Positions 1 to 12,068 of a stretch of DNA of 20,306 nucleotides are shown here, piece by piece; positions within the stretch are counted from its first letter, which is position 1, and each line of letters opens with the position of its first letter. The notes below the pieces were generated by a model. It ran no database searches and was not told the DNA's origin. It saw only the letters and a list, made by a program, of their open reading frames with translations. The DNA is from Choristocarpus tenellus KU-1152 (Eukaryota; Phaeophyceae), in the NCBI GenBank assembly GCA_964200185.2, contig CAXNAD020000406.1, positions 1-20,306 of the forward strand, read 5' to 3'. Both the position numbers and the translations under genes were made by a program.

Positions 1-1318
1 TTCTCCCCCTTCCCTTTTTCTTTTTCTTTTTTTTGTTTTTTTTTTTTGTTTTTGTGGGGGGGGGGGGGGGGGGGGGGTCCTTGATTCAGAATATTAATAA
101 CATGGTCAACTCTAATTTTCCTTCATCAAATATGTTTTTTTTTTGGGGGGGGGTCAAGGGTTAAGGGTTTGCCTTGACTATTCATTGAAGTAGAGGTGGT
201 GCATGGAGTGGAATGTCCCAGGTTGTGTGTCACAGAATATTAATAGAATCTGTTACCTTTTGAGCATGATTTTTACTGATGGTGGATATGAATACATGTA
301 TGTAATATGAATGTTTGATTCAGTCAGAACTACCATTTTAGGAGAGGTAACTGATTGATCCAAGGGGGTTGGATGGGATGAGAATTATTTTATTTCATCC
401 ATCTGACTTGAATGATGCTTGATAGGTGTGGCCATGTGGTGGGTGGGAGCTGCAGATGTGCCCATGAATTAATTATATATATATGTATTTTTTTTCTTAT
501 TATTCTTTGGTCAGCTCATTAAAAAAAATAGATTCTTAATTTGCTTGAGTTTTTTTTTCTTGCAGCTTCTGTGGGTCCAGAATTTACGTCACATTTTCTT
601 TCTATTCCAAAGTTGAAGAAATGACTTGAAAAGTAATATTAATATGCCATTGTTCTATCTCCCCCCCCCCCCCCGCCAAGTGAACTTTTTCGAAGAGGTT
701 ACTTCATTTTCACCTCACCCGCCTCCCGTGTTTTTTTTGTTTTTAGTATGGCAAGTGCTTTGAAGTTTTCCCACCCTACTTGGTTAACACCCTGTCTTCC
801 CTTTGATTGATCACTTTATCAGTAGGCTTACAACTTGTGGATTGATAATATAAAAATATTTTTAGTAATGACAGCATGCTACTTTAGGTTGCTTATTTTG
901 TTTTGGAGTTGGGGTGAGGGTAAGGGTTGGCAAGTATTCTCTTCAGTGTATGTATGTATGTATGTATGTATGTATGTATGTATGTATGTATTTGTATGTA
1001 TTTGTATGTATTTGTATGTATAAATTTGTGACACTTCCAGTAGCATATAGTAATTTTATTGCAATATCATTGTCATCACAACCTCTGGAGTATTTGCCTT
1101 GAACTCTACCATACCCATACATACAGTACATACAGTACATATGTGAGGTATTGTAGGTTAATAATACTATTGTGCCCTGCTCTCCTATCTGAGAATGGTC
1201 TTGTTTTACTTTGTTCATTTCTTACCAAGGCAAACTTTGTTGTTCTCATTCTAAACTACATTGTACATTTTGTGTCAAATCTATGTGGGTTTATGTTTAC
1301 ATTGGTTGATGTGTACAG
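1..1318. other. Upstream intron or flank, no supported exon
   Basis: The stretch opens with a pyrimidine tract and a 22-base G run (56-77). It then holds a T/G run near 135-153, a 14-base C run (661-674), a GTAT tetranucleotide array with TTTGTATGTA copies, and ACATACAGT repeats near 1127-1141. It ends with an acceptor, so at least its 3' part is probably intron. One weak exon candidate near 566-611 is discussed among the rejected items. Confidence 0.6.
947..1020. repeat. GTAT tetranucleotide array with decamer tail
   Basis: About ten GTAT units are followed by three copies of a 10-bp variant, TTTGTATGTA. Short open frames here on both strands (YVCM-type peptides) are by-products of the repeat. 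Confidence 0.9.
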
Positions 1319-1393
1319 GTCCGGTGTACCCTTTTGGTTTTGAGGTGGGCTTCTTTGCAGTCGAGAGCGAGTGGGCTAAACTGACAGATCCAG
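1319..1393 (+). CDS. Exon 1 of the large gene (first exon seen)
   Basis: Residues 1-24, from PVYPFGFEVGFF to KLTDP. The acceptor is GTGTACAG and the donor is CCAG|GTATAG. The exon begins with two bases of a split codon, so an upstream exon must supply one base. It ends in phase 1, and its last G joins CC of exon 2 to make Ala. Exact phase fit and a non-repetitive composition with aromatic and acidic residues support it. It is the least certain of the outer exons because no upstream partner is identified. Confidence 0.75.
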
Positions 1394-4300
1394 GTATAGT
1401 TACACAAGTCTACTGTAAATGTCAAAATGAGATATGTACCTTGTCTTGAGAGTTGATTTTTGTACTGCTGCACTGTAACCGCCAGATTGAGGTACAGGTA
1501 TTATTGGGAGTGTTTCTGTAACTGTAATTGCCAGATTAAGGTACAGTTGTTTTTTGGGAGTGTTTCTGTAACTGCAATTGCCAGATTGAGGTACAGTTGT
1601 TTTTGGGAATGTTTCTGTAACTGTAATTGCCAGATTCAGGTACAGATGCTTTTGGGAATGCTTCTGTAACTGCAACTGCCAGATTCAGGTATACACATGT
1701 TCATTGTTCACTGGATAGTAGTGTGAACCCTAACCCTAATACCAAACTGCCAGTGCGAGGCGAGGTACACCTTTTTTCCTCAAGGAGTGTGTAAGTAGTA
1801 GTCGTACCTTTTTTCATGGTGATGCCCAACATAGCCCTGGTCTAGTATTCCATATTCCCATCACCATATCATTTCATTCATTGAAGAACAGAACCTGAAC
1901 CTCAATCCTACCCCCCAAGAATCTACACTGGCTCTAGCTGTGACCTCACCCATACGTCCTTACACTAACCCTAACGCAACCCTAACCCTTTTGGCCCTCA
2001 TTCATGCTTTTGATCACCTAAACCTGAATCAACCCTACTAGAGCTGCATGACTGTATTATACTGCTGAACATTTCAAAACCGAAGTTATTTTCTCTTTTT
2101 GCCCTAACTCTATCCCAAGTGTATTTCAACTTTTGGTGATTCATATTTTTTCCTTTTTTTCTGAAAAAAAAAACTTATTTTTATTTTATTATTATTATTC
2201 CTGTTGTTGTTGTTACACACCAAGAAACAAACTGCCATTGACAGATCAATCCCAATCTGACCTTGAACGACCACAATCATCGTCATCATTGTTAATGTTG
2301 TCATAATCATGTATGCATGTGTGTGTATATATATGTATATGCTTGCATTAACTCATGGACTAGGACTGCTCAATCAGTCAATCAATCAATCAATCAAAAT
2401 AGCTTGAAGTGTAATGTCTTAGAAACTGTTTGAAACATAGACAATTTGCTTTTCTCATCCTCATCTTCTCTGTTCTTCCATGATGAAATAGTAAAGTGGA
2501 CCTCTACTGGTATAGAGTCCACACCATTGAGGTGTCTAGAGTAAAAGGTATTTTCCTTTCTTCCCATCGGAATACCTTTGTCACTGCTGCATAGTCAAAT
2601 GAAAAAATTGCTCTAATTTGTCGTATTTGTGTTTGTATTGAATGATAATACTAAGAATGATAGTAATAATATTAATACGTTTGTATTGAATGATAGTACT
2701 AAGAGTGATAATAATAATATTATAATATTTGTATTAAATGATAATACTAAGAGTGATAATAATTTATAGTATTGAAATATTTGTATTGAACAATAATTCC
2801 AAGAGTGACTATTATCAAAAATGTTAAAATATTTGTATTGAACAATAATTCCTAGAGTGATTATAATAATAATATTAAGATATTGAAGGTTCAGCATGTG
2901 TGTGTGATGATGTGCTCAAATGTAAATTTATTTTCAACAGCCTACCAGGCGGTTCGATGTGAGGTGTTGGACTACTTCACTCGCCAAAGAGAGGGATTGA
3001 GAGATGACCATGTTCTTTTCTCCTTTGAGCAGAGCATGTCCTTTACCACCGCGGAGTTCCAGCTCATTGACCAGGCGAGTGCTGGGCAGAGGTGGTAGTG
3101 TGCCTGTGTGGTGCTGGGGGGGGGTGGGGTGTTTTTTGTGCCATAGGGTGTGATATTTTTTTTGTTATGTGTTCAACAATCTCAGGGTTAGGGTTGATAA
3201 TAATATTAGTGATAGTAATAGTAATAGTGTACAACAATCTCAGGGTTAGAGTTGATAGTAGTATTAGTGATGGTAATAGTTTCTAGATTGTAAGGCTATT
3301 TTTTCATGGCAAATCTATCCCGCTGTGGCATATATTTATATTTTTCATGTTTTGGTGTTGGTATTAGAGTGTACACAGAGCACATCATGCGAATTATTGA
3401 ACATCTTGTGTCTTTATCCCTAACTCTAACCCAGAGATTGACCTATGACCTACCCAGACTCAGCAATTGTTTTGTGGGGATAACTCAAATCATGTGTCTT
3501 AGGAACACACACATGATGCATTGATTTGCAGTCCATCCACTCCCTGAAAAGCAGTCACCTTGCATGAAATCTTGCATGATTTCCAAGTCAATAATCCCCG
3601 CCTTGCTTTGTATTGATTGTGTGTTTTAGAGTGGGTCGGACTAGTACATTGTATATTGTATATTGTATATTGTATACTGTATATTGTATATTGTATATTG
3701 TATACTGTATGGTGTATATTGTATATTGTATATTGTATACTGTATGGTGTATATTGTATATTGTATATTGTATGGTGTATATTGTATATTGTATACTGTA
3801 TACTGTATGGTGTATACTGTATATTGTATGGTGTATATTGTATACTGTATGGTGTATACTGTATATTGTATACTATATGGTGTATATTGTATATTGTATA
3901 TTGTATGGTGTATATTGTATACTGTATGGTGTATATTGTATATTGTATACTGTATGGTGTATATTGTATACTGTATATTGTATGGTGTATATTGTATACT
4001 GTATATTGTATACTGTATGGTGTATACTGTATATTGTATACTGTATGGTGTATATTGTATGGTGTATATTGTATACTGTATGGTGTATACTGTATATTGT
4101 ATACTGTATATTGTATACTGTATGGTATATATTGTATACTGTATGGTGTATATTGTATACTGTATGGTGTATATTGTATACTGTATGGTGTATATTGTAT
4201 ACTGTATGGTGTATATTGTATACTGTATATTGTATGGTGTATATTGTATATTGTATGGTGTATATTGTATACTGTATGGTGTATACTGTATATTGTATAC

Positions 4301-6037
4301 TGTATGGTGTATATTGTATACTGTATGGTGTATACTGTATGGTGTATATTGTATACTGTATGGTATATATTGTATACTGTATGGTGTATATTGTATACTG
4401 TATGGTATATATTGTATACTGTATATTGTATGGTGTATATTGTATACTGTATGGTGTATATTGTATACTGTATGATGTATACTGTATATTGTATACTGTA
4501 TGGTGTATATTGTATGGTGTATATTGTATACTGTATGGTGTATATTGTATACTGTATGGTGTATATTGTATACTGTATATTGTATATTGTATACTGTATG
4601 GTGTATATTGTATGGTGTATATTGTATACTGTATGGTGTATACTGTATATTGTATACTGTATGGTGTATGGTGTATATTGTATACTGTATGGTGTATATT
4701 GTATACTGTATATTGTATACTGTATGGTGTATATTGTATATTGTATACTGTATATTGTATATTGTATATTGTATGGTGTATATTGTATGGTGTATATTGT
4801 ATGCTTTTTAGTCGTGGACATGTTTGTCCTTGTTATTGGATGTAGTGAGTGAGAGAGTAGTCATTAGCAACTGATGCTACATTATTTTTATTTACATTTA
4901 GTTATTTTTTTCTCAAAAAGCGGTTTTTCCATGTGTGTGGTGTTTCACAGACGATAATTGTTTATTATTATTTTTATTATTGTCATTGCTGTTACTGTTA
5001 CTCTTTCATCATAATTATTGTTACTGTTACTATTTTCATCATTAATATTATTTTATTATTATTATTTTCATTATTGTTATTGTTATTGCTGTTACTGCTG
5101 TCATCATAAATATATATTAATTTTAATATTATGTTACTGTTACTGTTACTGTTACTGTTGTCATCATTAACGTTTTTTTTTTTTCATTACTGTCATTGTT
5201 ATTGCCGTTACTGTTTCATCATTGACATTATTATTATTTTTATCACTATTTCATTGTTATTATTTTGCGGTTGTTACCTTGGTTACAAATCCTATAATTG
5301 CTATTATTTTTTTCATTATTGGGTTAACTGTGATCATAACCATTGTTACATTATTGTTATTACTACTATTGGGTTAACTGTGATCATAACCATTGTTACA
5401 TTATTGTTATTACTACTATTGGGTTAACTGTGATCATAACCATTGTTACATTATTGTTGTTACTACTATTGGGTTTGTGTTGGTGCTAGGGGTGTTGCAG
5501 AGACAGTGAAGTTTTGGCACATAAACTGGATTATGAAAACGCCTATTCCACCACATAGATAAGGCAATAGATGTGTTCGAGTATTGAAATACCATTAGGT
5601 TGTTGGACATACGACCTCGCTGTCAAAGTTGATATGCATATTCCATCCCAAATTCCACAATATATTTGTTAACCCTGACCCTAACCCTAACCCTCCTAAC
5701 CCTAACCCTGACTCTAATCCCCAACAGTCATTTGAGAACCAACAAAATCACAATGTTCATAAACCCCCTCCCTTGCTCTTCCTTGTGGCTGCTGCTGTTG
5801 TGTGTCTCTCTCTTTTATTGTTGTGATATACATTTTTTATTTTCCAGATTTGCCTTCAGATGGGTTATCCCCGAGGTGATCCTTGGCTGTACTTATCTGG
5901 AGATAACCCAGAGCTGCTTGATGTTTATCCAGAACTAGCATACATGAGGGATATTGTTTATCTTCTCAAGGCAATGATGGCACCCACATCTGATGCACTC
6001 CCTGAGGTACCTGATTCTATTATTTAATTTATTTTAA

Positions 6038-6073
<36 letters not shown>

Positions 6074-6863
6074 TTATTTTTCATGATGTCTGCCATATAA
6101 TCAAGGTAGTATCAATAGTAATGTGATTGAGGGAGAAACTAATTCTATTCAAAATAATTCTGTAGAAAGTAATTCTGTTCAAATTAGTTCTATTGAAGTA
6201 ATTATATTGAAGTGGTTTTATTGAAAGTAATTATATTCAAAGTAATTCTATTGGCTCAGTATGAGGTACAGATCTTTTGTTGGTCTACAGGCTGTAGTTG
6301 TTGAGAAACGAATTTCATGTACTGTGTATTCTAATGTTGTCACTATTTTTCACCTGACTAGTATTCTGTGTATTCTAATGTTGTCACTATTTTTCACCTG
6401 ACTAGTATTCTGTGTATTCTAATGTTGTCACTATTTTTCACCTGACTAGTATTCTGTGTATTCTAGTGTTGTCACTATTTTTCACCTGACTAGTATTCTA
6501 TGCGTACAAGTATATACTCCTTAGATCAATGCCACACACTCTCACACACTCTGGGCATGTGTAAACAGATGTATGTATATAGACATACATATTTATTTAT
6601 TTTTGTGTGTGTACACCGAGACTTACTGGTCCTAAGTAAATATATATATATATATATATATATTTGCTCAATTGTTTGTGTCTTTTATTAATTATCGTTC
6701 AATACATGAGTTACAGGTTATTTGTAATGTTTTTATTATCAAGGGTTAGGGTTTCACAAGGGCTGTTTCATTTCGATCTGAATATACCGGTGTTTGTATA
6801 TACAAGCCCACGGAGAAAATGCCATGCAAGGTGGTACAAATGAACGACCTCTTGCCCACTACC

Positions 6864-6910
<47 letters not shown>

Positions 6911-9900
6911 TTAATAAAAAAAATCAGGTTCGAGCGTGGACGCCTGCTGATGCAAGGTTACACTGGAAATGGGTTGGGGCTGAAGAAGGATATACAGTGA
7001 AGGTGGGTGGAGTGGGTTGAGATGGTGATCTCTTGTCTGTGGAGAGTGTGTAGTGATGAATCATGTCAGATCAGACCCTCTAGATAGAGGTGTACCATGT
7101 ATCAGACCCTTTAGATATAGAGTTATATCTTGTATCAGACCCTCTAGATTGAGGTATATCTTGTATCAGACCCTCTAGATTGAGGCATATCTTGTATCAG
7201 ACCCTCTAGATAGAGGTACATCTTGTATTGTCATGGGTTCTATGATTGGAGGGATGTACGTAAGTGATCAAGAAGACAAGGAGGAGCCTCTTCTGGGCTT
7301 CCCTATCATTCAATTGTAACCCTAACCCACCCCCCAACCACAGTTTTGACTCTATTTTTTTTTCTTTTTCTTCAAAAAGAGTATCCATGGTCCTCTTCTA
7401 AAATTATCAACAGGGATTTGGAGGGAGAGTTCTAGAGTGTCAGGCATTTGTGGGCGTGGATGGCGAGGAGAGAGGAAAGAAGGGCGCCCTTGGTCTGTTC
7501 AGAAAGTGAGTCCTTACTCCTCTGTTTTCCTGGCGATCAAATGACTACAGAGTTTTTTTTGTATTTTTTTTTGGAGCTGATTTAAAAAAGAAAAGTTCTG
7601 TGCTTTTAGTGTTTGGAATGTTTGTGTTGCGGCCATTACACAGTGTTTTTATTTTCTAAGAGTGAGATGCACAAAAAAAATACATTTTTTTATTTTTTTA
7701 ATGAGATGGCAGCAATTTGTATGTGTATTACGATCAGCGGAGTGTGAATAATGGACTCGTGTCTGACATGAGGTTTAATCTTTGAGACTTGATTGTTTAC
7801 TTTTCTGTGATTTTCTAAGGATATTATTCTAAGGATCATTACGTACGATGTACGATTGTAGTATGAATAGTATGTATAGTATGTATAGTATGTATAGTAT
7901 GTATAGTATGTATAGTATGTATAGTATGTATAGTATGTATAGTATGTATAGTATATATAGTATGTATAGTATGTATAGTATGTATAGTATGAATAGTATA
8001 TATAGTATGTATAGTATGTATAGTATGTATAGTATATATAGTATGTATAGTATGTATAGCATGTATAGTATGAATAGATAACATGAGCCCTTGTGGCATG
8101 GCATGTTGTGGTATGTGGTATGTGGTATGTATTACAACAGGTTCTTGCGAGTGGTGGGCATGTCCAAGACAAGGGCTCCACTGTCAGGGGCTAACCCATC
8201 CAATTTGGTGGACAAGAGGATTGAGACAGAGGATGATGTGCTACATGTTCATGTGAGTAGTGTTCAATACCTGTGGTTGACTGTGATGATTCATGAAGTG
8301 CATTACATGAGTGTGATGATTCATGAAGTGCATTACATGAGTGTGATGTGCGATTGGTTGATTGATACATCGATTGGTTGATTGATTCGTTGGTTGATTA
8401 ATTCATTGACTGGTGAAAAATGAGTTTGTTTGGTGCAGTATGCAATGGTGTTCAAAAGTTTGGAATATTTTTTTGTGCAAAAAAGAAGCAACCTATGACA
8501 AGGTCGGGTTGGATTTCAAAGAGGAACAAAGATGTATGTACTAGGAATAGAATTTAGAGTGTACCTGGCAACAAGTTGATATGTTCCAATTCAACAAAGA
8601 TACAGGATGAGAAGAGAAATGATACACGCACACACACTCACACAACAATATGTATATATAAATAAAATGAGGGGAATTAACTTTATTGTAACTACTTTGA
8701 CTACAAGGAGGTACTTGCCTGTTTGTCCAGCTGTCAGTATGTTATGTATTGAAGGGTGTGGAGATTTTTTTTATTTTTATAAATAGTTTGTATGGAGGCG
8801 TTGCATGATCGGTGCTTCCATTAGCTCCACATTGGGTGGATTTAGTTTATAGGTGTAAGGTCATGCATGTTCCAGTTGTACACGATAGCAGTGTGTTGTG
8901 TATGTAGTGTTAGAGATCCCAATGGTGAGACTGTAGCATCTTCTTGTGTAAATATGTTCTAGGTACACACATGATATTTCAAAAGCCTTTTGAAAAAGAT
9001 GCCATGTTTACTCACACGCTATGTCCACTTTACATTTGATATATATATATATTGCGTTGTTCCTGTTCGTTTTCATTATTGAAGAACACTACTATTCATA
9101 TATATATTCTGTATTGACAATGCGTACTTTCAGAATAATATTTGGAACTTTTTCTTTAAAAAAAAGAAGAAAATTGTTCTTTTCTGTATGTTGTCTTTTT
9201 GGGAAGTACGTACATTCAAGTGTATGTATGTGCACACTCTTACACATACGCATGCATGCAGTACATACACACACAAAATATTTTCATTTTTTTTTTAGTG
9301 TGATGTCTGTCTCACCCACATTGCACCGAATGTCTTTATGTTGGTACTCCAGACACTACCCGATTTTGGCGATCTACTTCGTGCCAGGGACTGCGAGCTC
9401 CTCCTGCAGTACCTCACAGTACCATACATGCGTATCCCTCTGGTACTGGAATTTTTCTCGGACCCGGTCCGGATGCAGGTACTGTATTGGGACTTAGGGT
9501 TAGGGTTTTTTGGAACTTTTGGTACAGTTTTAGGACTTGTGGATCTTGTCCAGAGGGTTTTAGGACTTGGGTTTGTGATTAGATTTTTGTATTGTCGTGA
9601 GTATTTTATTGGACCAGGTTCACAGGGTTAGGGATGGGGTTGGGGTTACGGTTGGGGATGGGGTTAGGGTTAGGGGTTAGCGGAAGCAGGAGAGGGGTTT
9701 GATGGGGAAGTGTTATTGTTGTGTTGATTGAGGTTGTGCAAAGGGGGAGTGATGTTGATCTTGTGTGCATTGTGTACATTGAGGGGTCTAAAGAGTAGGT
9801 GGGTGTGATTGCGACTGTGCTTGTGATTGTAATGTATGTACGGTATGCAGGTGAGGGTTAGGGTTAGGGTTAGGGATAGGGATAGGGTTAGGGTTAGGGT

Positions 9901-12015
9901 TAGAGGTGAGGATTAAGAGGAGAGAGGGATTCTTGAGGAAGAAGATGAGTGAAAGTATGAAATAGTGGGAGTAGGTGGTGCTTTTGTTGGTATTGATGTT
10001 GTTGGTATTGATTGATGTTGTTAGTATTGATGGATGTTGTTAGTACTGATGGATGTTAGTATTGATCGATGTTGATATTGAACCGTGTGTGGGGGGTTGG
10101 ATGATTATTTTTTAATGGTCTTTTCGGAGGTGCAATTTTTTTCATTTTTTGTTTGAAAAGGGTATACCTTTGAGTGGTGCTGTATAAGATAAGATGGCAT
10201 GGTTTGGTCCAGAAGTTTTTGTACTTGTTTCTTGCATAGTTCGTGGTAGGAATTGATGTGACAACTTTGAAGTATACAACTTTGAATTATACCCACTTTT
10301 TGTCGGAAGGACATGGACTGCAGATGCAAGCATGATTGGAAGTACATTTCTGCGAATATGTTTTCAGACAGTACCGAAGATAGGGTACACCTTGGAGGGT
10401 GAAAAGAGTACTCTAGTGTTATCAATGCAATGAATTCCTGTTTTTTGTTATTTCTCTAACCATTTTGATTGAATATATATATTGTTATTATTAATATTGT
10501 AATGTGATCACCATTGGCTGTGCCTACACCCATACACTTAGATCTCTCTCTCTCTCTCTCTATGTATATATATATATATATATATTGTGTGTGTGTGTGC
10601 TTGAGAATGTTTTGACATGATGTGAATGGACACCAACGATTACCTCTTACCCATCTCTGCATCCCCTCTGTATTACTGTATAATTTTTCTGTCTTGGTAA
10701 GGTGTTGTGGAGTGAGGAGCTGCAGGAGGTTCTGGATGCCACCCTGTTTGAGCCTGCTCAGTGGCAGGTGCTGTTGGGGATCTCACTAATCATAAGAATA
10801 ATATTAAGAATAATAATATAAACACACCTTTTAATATGTGGTTTCTATATATGGGTTAGGTATTGTGTAGATCTAGCTCTTTTTTTTTATTCCCTCTATA
10901 ATTTCACTCTCTGTGATACATTAATTTTAATGTGTTCATACTTATTTTACAATAAGTGCAGTGTTGTAAATTCAATTCCTTTTTTGTTTTATTTCTGATG
11001 AATATTTGTAGGTCGGTGTTTTTATGCCTGGGAGGTCGGTCGTCTTGGATGTACAGGAGGTGGATAGTGAGTCAGGGGTTTTTATAGAGAGGTTTTGTGG
11101 ATGTCTTGGTGGTGTTTCAGTTAGGGGGGGGGGGGGTTGTGTTCAAGAGATGGCGAATGGGTCTGGGCATGATTATTTTGTCATGGGTTTTGTAGAGAGG
11201 TGAGTTAGAATTGTTGCACACTGAAGAGGTTGGTTGGGGAGATTGATTATAGTGGTGGTTAGTTTGGGGTGACTCTGAAGCATGTGTGTGATTTGTTTGA
11301 ATCTTTTGATGCTTTGTGGCGTGGTTCTTTTGATCTCTGTTGAAAATATTTTTATTATGCAGGGCCCCCAGATTGATATCCATCAGATGTTCTTGTTTTT
11401 TTTACTCATTCCATGTTATGACGAGGCCACTCCCTAATTTTTTTCCTCTCTTTGAGTATTTTGTTTTGTTATTATTTTTTTGGCACCCTGTTAGTGCACT
11501 GCTTGCCTGCCTGCTTGCCTGCCTGCCTGCCTGCCTGCATGTCTGCTGACATGCTTGACCTTGCCATGTATAGCTTGCATTTATTTCTTTTTCTTTTTTC
11601 TTTTAATTAATGATAATAATTAATTAAGTGTTGCCTTTGTTTTAATCATAGGTTGCTGAGGAGAAGGTCATGCCTACAAGCATACCCGCCACTGGTCGAG
11701 AGCACCTGACTACTCCTTGTGGGCTGCTCTTCAATGAACTCCTCAAGAGCCCCAAGGTGCCTGAGGGCCACATTTTTTTTTTTTGGTGATGTGAAATTCT
11801 CTTTCTTGTTTTAAGAGCCTATGCAAGCAGCAGGCATGTCTTTCATGTTTTAACCCTAGCCCTCGTGGTATGTGTCAAGTCTCTATGTTTTTATATTTGA
11901 TGGTGTACCTCCTTTGTGTCATTCTCAAAAAAAAATCGTACCTTTTTTTGTTACCGTGTAACTGTAGTAATTTTCTCCTTACATGTAATAAACGCCTTTA
12001 AAATATCCACAGAAC

Positions 12016-12068
<53 letters not shown>

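Larger units (their letters stand above)
1394..2940 (+). other. Intron 1 (GT-AG, 1547 bp)
   Basis: The donor is GTATAG and the acceptor TTTTCAACAG. It contains a 49-bp minisatellite (1481-1691), CCCTAA-type motifs near 1726-1739 and 1975-1990, TCAA repeats near 2375-2397, and a degenerate 48-52-bp minisatellite (2632-2885). A short open patch near 2490-2600 has no usable splice partners. Confidence 0.75.
3075..5847 (+). other. Intron 2 (GC-AG, 2773 bp) carrying the heptamer satellite
   Basis: The donor GCGAGT matches the usual context of GC donors, and the acceptor is TTTTCCAG. It holds a 58-bp direct repeat (3174-3285), the 164-unit heptamer array, TTATTG/GTTACTG tracts (about 4960-5270), a 50-bp triplicate (5321-5470) and a CCCTAA cluster (5672-5711). 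It is the longest intron here. Confidence 0.8.
6007..6927 (+). other. Intron 3 (GT-AG, 921 bp)
   Basis: The donor is GTACCT and the acceptor AAAAAAATCAG, which lacks a good pyrimidine tract; a TA/TG microsatellite lies just upstream. It contains TA tracts (6050-6072, 6640-6662, 6864-6912), degenerate AATTCTATT-type short repeats (6140-6255) and a 44-bp array (6324-6499). Confidence 0.8.
9479..10701 (+). other. Intron 7 (GT-AG, 1223 bp)
   Basis: The donor is GTACTG and the acceptor CTTGGTAAG (weak). It holds TTAGGG-type motifs at 9493-9507, 9608-9680 and 9853-9903, TTGATGGATGTTG repeats (9985-10080), a repeat-free stretch (10105-10425), and TC, TA and TG microsatellites (10541-10600). Confidence 0.8.

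Noticed and set aside
566-611. Candidate upstream exon (LLWVQNLRHIFFLFQ) after TTCTTGCAG
   Set aside because: The acceptor is good and the phase would fit exon 1, but the donor CAAA|GTTGAA is weak and the peptide is unremarkable. Only cDNA could rescue it.
2490-2600. Short open patch VDLYWYRVHTIEVSRV in intron 1
   Set aside because: No suitable acceptor and donor pair is seen, and exon 1 to exon 2 already joins with exact phase.
3499-4852. Open frames of 270 to 440 codons on both strands over the heptamer array
   Set aside because: The 7-bp unit has no stop in these frames, so long heptad-peptide frames arise automatically. Several overlap on both strands with no codon signature.
7690-8181. 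163-codon minus-strand frame (YYT repeats) and overlapping SMY, ILY and HTI frames
   Set aside because: These simply read the 9-bp repeat. Flanking residues show no protein character, and exon 6 overlaps on the other strand.
9338-9631. 97-codon frame running past exon 7 into intron 7
   Set aside because: Beyond 9478 it reads TTAGGG-rich intron (GLGF-type residues). The real coding part ends at the CAG|GTACTG donor, which joins exon 8 in phase.
10105-10425. 106-codon minus-strand frame in a repeat-free part of intron 7
   Set aside because: It is the longest non-repetitive antisense frame, but it has no recognisable motif, no promoter or splice context, and a Cys/Ser/Lys-rich composition consistent with chance in AT-rich DNA.
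11012-11085. Open segment after TTTGTAG in intron 8
   Set aside because: No donor restores frame into exon 9, while exon 8 to exon 9 joins directly in phase 0.
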